A DNA stretch of 64,000 nt from contig JAFDIV010000018.1 in NCBI GenBank assembly GCA_019307815.1, forward strand, positions 1-64,000. Direction: 5' to 3'. Shown one piece after another: positions 19,006-27,826 of this stretch; positions within the stretch are counted from its first letter, which is position 1, and every line of letters starts with the position of its first letter. A program made the position numbers and the translations under genes. The DNA is from Deltaproteobacteria bacterium. Lineage in GTDB: Bacteria; Desulfobacterota; DSM-4660; Desulfatiglandales; Desulfatiglandaceae. The notes beneath the pieces were generated by a model that saw only the letters and a program-made list of their open reading frames with translations, was not told the origin of the DNA and did no database searches.

Positions 19006-19057
19006 TTAACCCCTCGGCCCATGGAAGGGCAGGAAAAACAGGATGTGGTCTATTTTT

Positions 19058-19073
19058 TGGTACGCATGTACCA
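19058..19073. promoter_or_regulatory. Inverted repeat TGGTAC-GCAT-GTACCA upstream of MmgE/PrpD gene
   Basis: Perfect 6+4+6 dyad; TTGACT on the minus strand lies just upstream. Confidence 0.45.
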
Positions 19074-19471
19074 TTTTTTATACCAAAAGTCAATCTTTTT
19101 TTGCGCCTAAAATTTTGGAGGTGTACCTGAGGAAAAATGATTTGGAAGAGAGGGATCTAGTATTTTTGAGATGCATTGATATGCATACCCAACCCATTTC
19201 GTTCTTTTAGGTAGACCCCAATAGAGCACACCGAGGGATAAAGACGGCATGCAGTGTCTTTTTCTTCCATTTGGAACTGGCTCCTTCGTTGCTCAGGCCT
19301 TCTCCTTGGTTATGCCCTAATGGGCCCATGGTTTACTTTTGGCACCATAACATGTAAGGTTTGTATCCTGTTAATTTGGGTTCTAAAAGAACTTGAAATG
19401 GTAAAAATGTCACTACCCTCAAGTATTTCATAGATTTACCGTGCTGCCCTTTATACCCATCGGAGTAAAAG

Positions 19472-20719
19472 ATGCTGGAGCAGGATGCTAATCAAGGGGA
19501 AATCAGCCGTGAGGTCGAGACACGCTGGAGTATGCTTTTTCTTATCTTTGGGATTGGCATGGCCGCAGCGTTTCAGGTGGGCAAGGTCCCGCCCGTCCTC
19601 CCACTGCTCCGCAACGACCTGGGCCTGAGTCTATTCCTGGCAGGCTGGGTCCTTTCTGCCTTTAATGTTTTAGGGGCAATGATATCGCCGATGGCAGGAG
19701 CGGTTTCTGATTGGTTGGGGCATCGGCGGTTGATCATGTTTGGCCTTGGGTGCATGACAGCAGGCAGTTTTGCGGGGGCATACGCCCAGAGTGCGACCCT
19801 TCTTTTGGGAAGTCGTTTTTTAGAGGGCCTTGGTTATATCTTTATTATAATTTCGGCCCCAGGGCTTATTATAAGGGTTGTGGGGCATAAGGATCTAAGG
19901 ATAGCATTCGGCATATGGGGTGCTTTTATGCCAGCAGGTGGTGCTACCATGATGGTCATGGCCCCTTTTTTGGTTAGTGGCTTTGGATGGCGTGGCATGT
20001 GGCACATTAATGCGGGCCTGCTTTTTGGCTTTATTGTACTGGTTGCATGGACGACGAGGGACCTGGCAGGCCACAAGATTGTAACAAAAAGCCCCCTCAA
20101 CAAATTATGGGCAGACATATGGCAGACTCTCAGGTCGCCGGGACCAGCCCTTCTGGCCCTTTGTTTTGCTACTTATGCATTTCAGTTCTTAGTGGTCATA
20201 GGTTTTTTGCCCACACTGCTTATTGAAGAAGAGGGCCTACAACATGGCCTTGCTGCAATTCTGAGTGCAATTGCATTGGCTACCAATGTACCGGGCAATC
20301 TGTTGGGTGGATGGTTGCTCCAAAAGGGGGTAAAAAGATGGCTTTTGATTATGGTAGCAAGCCTGATCATGGGATTCTGTTGCTTTGTAATCTATGTTCC
20401 TATAGGAGGCGTGGTGGTTCGGTATGTGGGCTGTATCATCTTTATGGGTGCGGGAGGGATGATCCCTGCATCCCTCCTTCATGGGGCTGCGGAACATGCC
20501 CCAAGGCCTGAGTTGGTCTCCACCAGCAACGGTCTATTGATGCAAGGTGCTCAAATAGGTCTTCTAAGTGGGCCTCCCTTGGTGGCGTTTGTAGTTTCCC
20601 GCACGGGCACCTGGCGGAGCGCTACATGGGTATTGGCCATTGTCGCCTTGATCGGAATAGGTCTGTCTCTTGGATTGAGGTCTGTTGAGAAACGCAAAAG
20701 AGAAAGGATGCTCCTATAA
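19472..20719 (+). CDS. Major facilitator superfamily transporter
   Basis: 12-TM pattern; AGAVSDWLGHRRLIMFG. Confidence 0.92.
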   Translation: MLEQDANQGEISREVETRWSMLFLIFGIGMAAAFQVGKVPPVLPLLRNDLGLSLFLAGWVLSAFNVLGAMISPMAGAVSDWLGHRRLIMFGLGCMTAGSFAGAYAQSATLLLGSRFLEGLGYIFIIISAPGLIIRVVGHKDLRIAFGIWGAFMPAGGATMMVMAPFLVSGFGWRGMWHINAGLLFGFIVLVAWTTRDLAGHKIVTKSPLNKLWADIWQTLRSPGPALLALCFATYAFQFLVVIGFLPTLLIEEEGLQHGLAAILSAIALATNVPGNLLGGWLLQKGVKRWLLIMVASLIMGFCCFVIYVPIGGVVVRYVGCIIFMGAGGMIPASLLHGAAEHAPRPELVSTSNGLLMQGAQIGLLSGPPLVAFVVSRTGTWRSATWVLAIVALIGIGLSLGLRSVEKRKRERMLL

Positions 20720-20782
20720 TGGCTTGTCGGTTTCAAAAGGGCTTCGTACCAATATCCTTAAGCACCCATATTGATATCACCT

Positions 20783-21895
20783 CTAGGTCTCATTCTTTTT
20801 TGAAACTCCGGCCTCGTCAAAGGAGGCCATCTCACACATGATCTTGGCTACTGCCTCAACGATGTTAATGGCTATAGCCGCCCCAGTGCCTTCTCCTAGC
20901 CTCATATTAAGGTCAATGACCGGCTCAAGGTCCATATAAGAAAGTGCAGCCTGATGAGCCGGCTCAACGGATCGATGGCCGGATATGAGGTATCCCCGGA
21001 TATCAGGATTGATGAGATATGCGATCAATCCACCCGCCGTTGAAATGACGCCGTCAAGCACCACGGCAACCCTGCGGGAAGCCGCAGCAAGGACGGCTCC
21101 AGCAATGCCCGCAATCTCGTAGCCTCCCGCCTTTTGTAACACATCGAAGCCCTTAAGAGGGTCAGGGTTATGAAACTGGAGAGCCTTTTCAATTACTTGA
21201 ACCTTGCGTTCTAGGGTCTTGTCATCGATTCCCGTACCCCGGCCAGTGGCATGGATGGGGCTGATACCGGTGACTGCGCAGATGATAGCAGCTGCGGCAG
21301 TGGTGTTTCCGATCCCCATGTCGCCTAGTCCCACAATGTCTATGGGGCGATTGGCGTGTTCTGTCAGAAAGACATCCATTCCATTCTGGACGGCCTCCAC
21401 CGTTTCCTGAGGAGTCATGGCCGACTCTAGGGCAAAGTTACGTGTTCCTTTACGTACCTTTTTTTTCACCAATAACGGGTGATCTTCAAAATCGGCGTTT
21501 ACCCCCATGTCCACTACGCGCATGTCGATTCCATGGTGACGGCAGAGTACGTTAATGGCAGCACCACCGTTGAGGAAGTTTTTGATCATTTGGGCTGTTA
21601 CCTCAGCCGGATAGGCCGATACTCCCTCTTCCACCACGCCATGGTCACCGGCAAAAACCAACACCTGTTTTCTATTGATTTTCGGGTTCAAGTTATTCTG
21701 TATTAAACAGAGTTGGATGGCCAGATCCTCAAGCCTCCCGAGAGATCCCAGCGGTTTGGTTTTGTTATCCATCTTGCCCCTGGCCTGTGGAAGGAGCTGT
21801 GTGTCCATCGGTTTAATCGATTCAATTATGGGCTGCCAGACCGGATCAATTAATTTTTCCCAGCTAATTTGCCCAATAGAGTTCTTACCATTCAT
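20783..21895 (-). CDS. cobT: Nicotinate-nucleotide--dimethylbenzimidazole phosphoribosyltransferase
   Basis: KPLGSLGRLEDLAIQLC, FAGDHGVVEEGVSAYP, GDMGIGNTTAAAAI, GHRSVEPAH. Confidence 0.97.
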   Translation of the reverse strand: MNGKNSIGQISWEKLIDPVWQPIIESIKPMDTQLLPQARGKMDNKTKPLGSLGRLEDLAIQLCLIQNNLNPKINRKQVLVFAGDHGVVEEGVSAYPAEVTAQMIKNFLNGGAAINVLCRHHGIDMRVVDMGVNADFEDHPLLVKKKVRKGTRNFALESAMTPQETVEAVQNGMDVFLTEHANRPIDIVGLGDMGIGNTTAAAAIICAVTGISPIHATGRGTGIDDKTLERKVQVIEKALQFHNPDPLKGFDVLQKAGGYEIAGIAGAVLAAASRRVAVVLDGVISTAGGLIAYLINPDIRGYLISGHRSVEPAHQAALSYMDLEPVIDLNMRLGEGTGAAIAINIVEAVAKIMCEMASFDEAGVSKKNET

Positions 21896-22111
21896 GAATA
21901 TAGTCCTCCTTTGCTCTGAACCTATTGTTGAGTAGGGAAAAAGGTGCGGAATTGAGGGACAAATCTCTTACAAATGGCCGGCTAATTTGAGGTGCGATCA
22001 AGAAAGTAATAACAAAAAAGCTGAGCACCATATTCCGCATCTTTCCCTCGTGTGTCTAACCAAGAGAGACAAGATACGGATAGCACCCAGCATGTTATCC
22101 GTGAATCATTC

Positions 22112-22465
22112 ACAAACAGGCAGGCTTTCTGGCTTACGGATCATCCTACTAACCGCGCCTTCCCATCCCGCACTCAACTCATAAACGAAGCCTCCACATC
22201 AGGCATGTTCCACTATCATATGCGAGATCTTCGTTCTGCGTCAATTTCCTCTCTAAGTTGAGTGCGGGGCAGTGGCTTTACATGGACACCCGCCAATAAA
22301 CTATTTAACGATTTAACTATTCAACTATTCAACCACTTAACGAATATCCATGTTGCGGCCTTCGTCCCCGATCACAGCAATGGCTGGCTTGCGGTGGATT
22401 TTCACCACTCTTTCCTTTTACCAACACACAGGTATATCAACCCTCTGCGTTGCACCTGTTTGTTT
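22112..22465 (-). ncRNA. Cobalamin riboswitch 1 (upstream of cobT) with two inserted peripheral hairpins
   Basis: Minus strand: GGTGCAAC start, GGTGAAAATCC, GGGGACGAAGGCCGC, B12 box region AAAGCCACTG, GGGAAGGCGCGG, AAGCCTGCCTG. Confidence 0.9.
22281..22352 (-). repeat. 72-nt octamer-repeat hairpin, copy 1 (in riboswitch 1)
   Basis: Identical over 72 nt to 24428-24499 (opposite strand). Confidence 0.95.
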
Positions 22466-22589
22466 TTCGAGCCATATAAATCAGGTTAACCTTTTTGTCA
22501 ACTCGAAATTCTAAGGATCTTTTCTACTTCTTTTTCCTTCCATCATGGTTTTTTGAAGTCAAATTGATTATATGTGTAGGAATTATTAT

Positions 22590-23828
22590 CTAATGGTGAG
22601 CGTCCTTTTCCTCTAAGGGTGAATTGTCTTGATGATTACTATTGTCATTATCAATAAGGTCAGGGTAAAGTTTCTTCATACAATCAGGGCATATTGAGTG
22701 GCTGAAATCGGCTTCAGAATGGTCGCGAATATAGGCCTCAACCTGATTCCAGTATCCCTTGTCATCTCTGATCCTCTTACATGATGCACATATGGGGATA
22801 ATCCCTTTTAATATCTTAATCTCGGAAAGTGTTTCTTGAAGTTCCAGAATCAACTTGTTTCGCTCTTCTTCAGCCTTTTTCCTTTCAGTAATATCTGTGA
22901 TGTTTAGCCTTGCCCCTATGACTTCCCCTGCATCCACTATGGGAGAAGTATAAACTAGAGCAACCATTTCTTCTTTATCCCTTTTTCTGAAACAGAATTC
23001 GTCCCCCTCAATTTTTTCCCCTTTGAGGATATCATTCAACAGGATGGAAACACGTTCTTCATCATCAGCATCACCTCTAAAAAGCTTTCTGATATTTAGG
23101 CCTGATTTCAAGTGCGCGGGAGTAATGCCAAAGACCTCCATTCCGAGTCGGTTCATGTAAGTGATAAGTAAGTTTTTGTCTAACTCGCATAGGATAGTGG
23201 GCAACATATCGGCTATTTCCCGGAACCGTTTCTCACTCTCGATGAGCGCCTCATGAGCGCGTTTGCGGTCAATGGCCAAGGCGACCTGTTCGGAAACAGA
23301 GGCAAGGACTTTGACATCCTTTTCCGTGAATATATGGGGATTGGTATAGCTCTGAACTGCCATGACGCCGATAACCTTATTGTCAGCTATAAGGGGAACG
23401 CCTAGCCATGTAAGGGGAACAGACCCTTGTAACCTGTTCTGGGCCTTTCTTTCAAGAAGTTCTTTTCTATCCAGCAGTACGGGTTCTTTGTCAATGATAA
23501 CCTGACCTGTAAGGGAATCCGACACATCATAATCTACTATCAGTTCCCAAAAATTTTTGTCTTTCTCATCTTTATAATAGGGAAAATGGAGTGTCCGTTT
23601 TTCGCTGTCATAGAGGGCAATGTAAAAATTCGTTACATCGATGATTTTGGCCAATGCCTGGTGGATAGTAGCATAAAGCTGGCTTAGATCCTTGGTAGTG
23701 TTAACGGCATTAGAAATTCGAAACAAAACCTCGTTGATTTCTTCTGCGTGTTTAAGTTCTTCGGTCTTTGTATGATAATTTTCATTCATAGACAAAACCT
23801 CAACCCCCATTTTTGTCAGTTTTTGCAA
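22590..23828 (-). CDS. GAF-PAS sensor protein with C-terminal CASC...CPDC tail, no kinase domain
   Basis: GAF and PAS/PAC (YTSPIVDAGEVIGARLNITDITERKKAEEER); PICASCKRIRDDKGYWNQVEAYIRDHSEADFSHSICPDCMKKLYP. Confidence 0.88.
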   Translation of the reverse strand: MQKLTKMGVEVLSMNENYHTKTEELKHAEEINEVLFRISNAVNTTKDLSQLYATIHQALAKIIDVTNFYIALYDSEKRTLHFPYYKDEKDKNFWELIVDYDVSDSLTGQVIIDKEPVLLDRKELLERKAQNRLQGSVPLTWLGVPLIADNKVIGVMAVQSYTNPHIFTEKDVKVLASVSEQVALAIDRKRAHEALIESEKRFREIADMLPTILCELDKNLLITYMNRLGMEVFGITPAHLKSGLNIRKLFRGDADDEERVSILLNDILKGEKIEGDEFCFRKRDKEEMVALVYTSPIVDAGEVIGARLNITDITERKKAEEERNKLILELQETLSEIKILKGIIPICASCKRIRDDKGYWNQVEAYIRDHSEADFSHSICPDCMKKLYPDLIDNDNSNHQDNSPLEEKDAHH

Positions 23829-24083
23829 GTGGGCCTCTTAGACGGGATCGTCACTAGGTAAGAGAAGCTTAAGGGATCTTGTGGGCTACCACATTCATTC
23901 TGCCCATGTTTTCTAAGATTCTAAATAGTGATATTGGAGACAATCCTGCAGATTTGTCAAGAAAAAAGAGAGGCGTAGGAGCATTAAGTTATAATATAGG
24001 ATATTAAGGATACATTTGCACAATCATTCTGACTTAATGTAAAGATATTTCCAGATGGAACGCTGTGAAGGGGTTGGCAATCC

Positions 24084-24160
24084 GTCATTTCGAAAGGCAT
24101 CAGCTCCGATGAATTTTTTTCCGCAATTATGCCAAGATTTCTCGCTTTGCTCGAAATGAC
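24084..24160. repeat. Inverted-repeat element bounded by GTCATTTCGA/TCGAAATGAC (copy 1)
   Basis: 10-nt perfect terminal inverted repeats about 77 bp apart; related element at 46695-46773. Confidence 0.6.
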
Positions 24161-24427
24161 GTGCGGTGAGTACCCAAGTCCACTGGTTCCGCAAACACCC
24201 GTTACCCTGGATCGAGTCGGTAGCCATTCGCGCATAATCTGGGTTTACATGTGGACAAGATCAAGAGAATTTTTCCTTGACTTGCCCATCGTATTTTTTT
24301 AATACACGTAAAAAATGTTCAGGTGCCCTTTTGGGCTTAACCCGCCACCGAGCTCTGGCGGGTTAAAAGGGAACCCCGTGAGAATCGGGGACCGGCCCGC
24401 GGCTGTGAGTGGGGACGAAAGCCGCAA

Positions 24428-24499
24428 CATGGATATTCGTTAAGTGGTTGAATAGTTGAATAGTTAAATCGTTAAATAGTTTATTGGCGGGTGTCCATG
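24428..24499 (+). repeat. 72-nt octamer-repeat hairpin, copy 2 (in riboswitch 2)
   Basis: ATGGATATTCG / CGGGTGTCCAT stem enclosing six tandem 8-mers at 24440-24487. Confidence 0.95.
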
Positions 24500-24519
24500 T
24501 AAAGCCACTGTCAAGAGAA

Positions 24520-24608
24520 AGCAATCAGCTACGAGCGGTCAGCCATCAGCTTTACTGAGGAGGTGGATTGACTCTTTGCTGATAGCTGACGGCTGAAAGC
24601 TGAATGCT
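24520..24608 (+). repeat. Long imperfect hairpin inserted in riboswitch 2, with heptamer tandem 3-prime arm
   Basis: Arms 24520-24549 and 24579-24608; 3-prime arm reads GCTGATA GCTGACG GCTGAAA GCTGAAT GCT. Confidence 0.85.
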
Positions 24609-24731
24609 CAACTGGCGGGAAGGCGCGGTTAGTAGGATGATCCACGAGTCAGAAGACCTGCCTGAACGCAGAGGCCTCCCTCGTGGTTAAGGGTGAAGCC
24701 TTTTAGGATCTCGAGGATAAAAACGGGATAT

Positions 24732-24769
24732 CCCCGGATCGGTTGATAATCGGTCCGGGGATTTTTTTT
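24732..24769 (+). terminator. Intrinsic terminator / riboswitch 2 expression platform
   Basis: CCCCGGA...TCCGGGG followed by A and T8. Confidence 0.92.
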
Positions 24770-24785
24770 GGGGAAGGAGGCGGAG

Positions 24786-25148
24786 ATGCAACGGGAAAGG
24801 GTACTCATTGTAAGCGATAGTCCAGATAGAAAAGCGTTTCTGGAGTTCCATGTAAAGGGACTTAAATTGCGGCCTATTTGGTATCCCAACATACTTGCTG
24901 CACGGATGGCGGCAAGATCTGACCCATTTGTGTTGATTATAGTGGACCTGAATATTCCGGTGGAGCCCAAGCTGGCGCTTATAAACGATTGTATTAAGTG
25001 GCAGGCAGAAACCATGGTAGTGAGCATAGGAAAGACCGAATACCTTATGAAAGAGAAGCCATTGCCAGAGGTATCTTCCGTTGTGAGCCTGTCATCGATT
25101 GAATCAGTACCCGTTCTTATCAAGGAGTGGGTTAACAGGGGTAGATGA
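24786..25148 (+). CDS. Small receiver-like (REC-like) protein downstream of riboswitch 2
   Basis: VLIVSDSPDRKAFLEFHV ... FVLIIVDLNIP; RBS GGAAGGAGG; first gene after the terminator. Confidence 0.65.
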   Translation: MQRERVLIVSDSPDRKAFLEFHVKGLKLRPIWYPNILAARMAARSDPFVLIIVDLNIPVEPKLALINDCIKWQAETMVVSIGKTEYLMKEKPLPEVSSVVSLSSIESVPVLIKEWVNRGR

Positions 25149-25177
25149 AGTATTTCTCAAGGAGAAAAGGAGGTGTC

Positions 25178-25438
25178 ATGAAGACAGGAGTGATCGTCTA
25201 TGTGGTGGGGAGCCAAGGTAAGCTCACTAACTCAGAGTATGAGGACCTTGCAAGAACTCTGGACATAAGAGCGGACAGGGTGGAGGTGGTGACTTCAAGT
25301 GAAGGTGATTTGGGTGTAATGGATGTGTGGTGGAGGCTGACAGCTAAAGGGATGAACAGGATAGTCTGTGTGATAGCAGAAATGACGCAAAGGTCTCAAC
25401 TCAGACTGACAGGGCGCGAGCTGAGGCTTTGCGGATAG
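25178..25438 (+). CDS. Small hypothetical protein (about 87 aa) in riboswitch 2 operon
   Basis: ORF with RBS AAAGGAGG; no recognised family. Confidence 0.6.
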   Translation: MKTGVIVYVVGSQGKLTNSEYEDLARTLDIRADRVEVVTSSEGDLGVMDVWWRLTAKGMNRIVCVIAEMTQRSQLRLTGRELRLCG

Positions 25439-25507
25439 GGACGCAAAGAAACTCGTCTAATAATGGTTATTGGCGTTGGACATTATGAAAGTAAAGGAGG
25501 TTCGAGA

Positions 25508-27463
25508 ATGAAGAAGTGTCTTTTATTGGGATGGATTGTTCCTGTGATATTTGCGTGGTTTTTTAGTGCTAGTACAGTAAATGCAAAGGAGGTTCCTGCG
25601 CTGGAGGAAGTGGTAGTTACAGCTACCAGGGTGGAAGAAAAGAGAAAGGAGGTAGCTAGAAATATCCAGGTTATAACCGAGGATGAGATAAAGAGTTCTT
25701 CTGCCAAAGATGTGGGCGAGTTGCTTGCAGAAAAGGGCATTGGACATATTCAGAAATACCCCGGTCTTTTGACCTCTATAGGCATCAGAGGCTTCAAGAC
25801 AGATACACACGGCAATGACCTGCAAAGCCATGTGTTGATTCTTGTGGATGGGCGGCGGGCTGGCACAGGGAACTTGGCCAAGATCCTTACCAAGAACGTG
25901 GAAAGAATCGAGATCGTGAGAGGGCCCGGTTCGGTGCAATATGGTTCGTCTGGTATTGGTGGGATAATCAATGTGATAACGAAGCGAGGCAAAGGACGCC
26001 CTTCGATTTTTGTAGAAGGAACCCTCGGAAGTTTCGGCTATCAAGGCTCTACAGTAGGGTTTTCGGGAAGCATAGATAAATTTGATTTTTCAGGATCATA
26101 CACCTCAGAGGGCATGGACGACTATGAAACCGCTAAGGGGGTCAAGTATCAAAACACTGGCTTTGACTCAAAGGCCAACTCAAGCTTAAATATTGGCTTT
26201 GAGATCTTTCCCAAGAACAGAATTGGACTAATTTATCACTACTTTGATGTTGATCATGCCGGGTCTCCTGGCTATCTGAGCAACAATGATCCAGACGATT
26301 ATACGGATCAGAGAAACGAATCAATAGACCTTGTTTACGACGGTGCAGCTCCGGAGATTTCTCTGCATTGGAAGGTCAGGTATTTCAGTGGAAAGGATAT
26401 ATATAAATGGGTAGACCCTAAATTTCAGTCGACCTATGAAGATAATGTCGACCAGGAAGGAGCACAGACTCAGATTTCTTGGGATAATAAATCTGTTAAT
26501 CTAACCGGAGGGCTTGACTGGGTGCATTATGAGGTGGACAGTACATCAGCACCACGTAGATCCGAGTACAAAAACCCTGGATATTTTCTTTTAGCAAAAA
26601 TAAGGTTGTTTGATCAAAGGGTGACCCTTTCTGGTGGGCTAAGATATGACCATTACAAGGTTAAAATTAAAAAAGGGGAGGGAGGCAGTGAAAGTGAAAA
26701 TCATTTGGGCCCTGAGGTGGGGCTAGCATTTATGGCTACTGACTTCCTAAAGCTGAGAGCTCATTACGGAGAGGGCTTCATGATGCCTTCGGCCAAGCAA
26801 CTGGCAGGAGACTATCGAGGTTGGTATGGTCGCTATATTGGGAATCCAGACCTTGATCCTGAAAAGAGCAAGACCTATGAAGGTGGCGCTGATTTCTCCT
26901 ATGGGCCTGTTAACAGCTCCATAACGTATTTTTATACAAAATTTAAAGATAAGATTCAGGCCACTACAACATCAACTGGCGACAACACATGGGAAAATAT
27001 TGGAAAGGCCACCATCTCTGGGATTGAGGGTGATTTTTCCGTTGATATAGGGGAATTCTTTGACTGGAGCTTCGAGGTAAGGCCCTACGCGAGTCTTGTT
27101 TACCTCACAAAATATGAAGATGAGGAGACGGGGAAGGATCTGTTATACACGTCAAATGTTAGTCTATCCTATGGCATCACAGTTTCTGACATGGAAGGTT
27201 TCTCAGCCAACTTGAACTTCGCATATTTGGGCGACCAGAAGGTAGAGGATTACGAGAGCGGATGGCCTGCACCTGTGGTCAAAAAGAGCGACTTCACAGT
27301 GGTGAACCTTACTATCACAAAACGCATACTGGACTTCAATAAATATGGGAAGTTTACCTTGAAGGGCGAAGTGCGTAATCTTTTCAACAAGGACTACGAA
27401 TATGTCAAAGGCTACCCCATGCCAGGGAGGAGCGTTTTCCTGGGGCTTAGATATGACTTTTAG
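25508..27463 (+). CDS. TonB-dependent outer membrane receptor (BtuB-like)
   Basis: Signal peptide, TonB box EEVVVTATRVEEK, plug, C-terminal LGLRYDF; downstream of cobalamin riboswitch. Confidence 0.93.
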   Translation: MKKCLLLGWIVPVIFAWFFSASTVNAKEVPALEEVVVTATRVEEKRKEVARNIQVITEDEIKSSSAKDVGELLAEKGIGHIQKYPGLLTSIGIRGFKTDTHGNDLQSHVLILVDGRRAGTGNLAKILTKNVERIEIVRGPGSVQYGSSGIGGIINVITKRGKGRPSIFVEGTLGSFGYQGSTVGFSGSIDKFDFSGSYTSEGMDDYETAKGVKYQNTGFDSKANSSLNIGFEIFPKNRIGLIYHYFDVDHAGSPGYLSNNDPDDYTDQRNESIDLVYDGAAPEISLHWKVRYFSGKDIYKWVDPKFQSTYEDNVDQEGAQTQISWDNKSVNLTGGLDWVHYEVDSTSAPRRSEYKNPGYFLLAKIRLFDQRVTLSGGLRYDHYKVKIKKGEGGSESENHLGPEVGLAFMATDFLKLRAHYGEGFMMPSAKQLAGDYRGWYGRYIGNPDLDPEKSKTYEGGADFSYGPVNSSITYFYTKFKDKIQATTTSTGDNTWENIGKATISGIEGDFSVDIGEFFDWSFEVRPYASLVYLTKYEDEETGKDLLYTSNVSLSYGITVSDMEGFSANLNFAYLGDQKVEDYESGWPAPVVKKSDFTVVNLTITKRILDFNKYGKFTLKGEVRNLFNKDYEYVKGYPMPGRSVFLGLRYDF

Positions 27464-27496
27464 GTCTACCGGTATTACTTATAATAGTATGGGCTG

Positions 27497-27526
27497 AAAG
27501 GGGCTATGCCCCTTTTGATTTTTTTT
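27497..27526 (+). terminator. Intrinsic terminator after TonB receptor
   Basis: AAAGGGGC-TAT-GCCCCTTTT followed by T-rich run. Confidence 0.88.
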
Positions 27527-27826
27527 GACTTCAAAGAAAAAGAGAGCGATTCTATCAATGGGGTTAAACACAGTAATGAGCCAAGGTTGATTATTCTTTT
27601 CAGAATGAAATGATAAGGACCGCAGGGACCTCCTCCCAGGCAAGTGGCATAGGAAATTGCACGCGGAGAAAAAAAAGATGTAGGGCCTTGTTTCTCTCTT
27701 TTGTGGTAGAAAAACATATTATTTTCTGGTTATTGAGAGTGATTTCTTTTTGCTCAGCAAGGCCGTGAAAGGGCTTGGTTCACAAGGAGACCTCAATTTC
27801 AGATTTTTTACTTATTCTGGGAAGCC

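Larger units (their letters stand above)
24318..24664 (+). ncRNA. Cobalamin riboswitch 2 (upstream of TonB receptor operon)
   Basis: AGGTGCC start, GGGGACCGGCCCGCGGCTGTGAGTGGGGACGAAAGCCGC, AAAGCCACTG, GGGAAGGCGCGG, GAGTCAGAAGACCTGCCTG. Confidence 0.95.

Noticed and set aside
19336-19360. TTTTGGCACCATAACATG as a second sigma-54 promoter before the MFS gene
   Set aside because: The -24-like TGGCAC is present but no GC at the required -12 spacing.
22061-22110. CCCCGGA-type terminator expected after riboswitch 1
   Set aside because: Only an ACGGATA...TATCCGT hairpin without a close T-run is visible; not confident enough to call a terminator.
24440-24487. Possible CRISPR-like array from regular TTGAATAG repeats
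   Set aside because: Eight-nt periodicity without spacers; it is a tandem microrepeat inside a riboswitch hairpin.
24629-25123. 164-aa minus-strand ORF overlapping riboswitch 2
   Set aside because: Antisense to the riboswitch terminator and REC-like gene; no RBS or family features.
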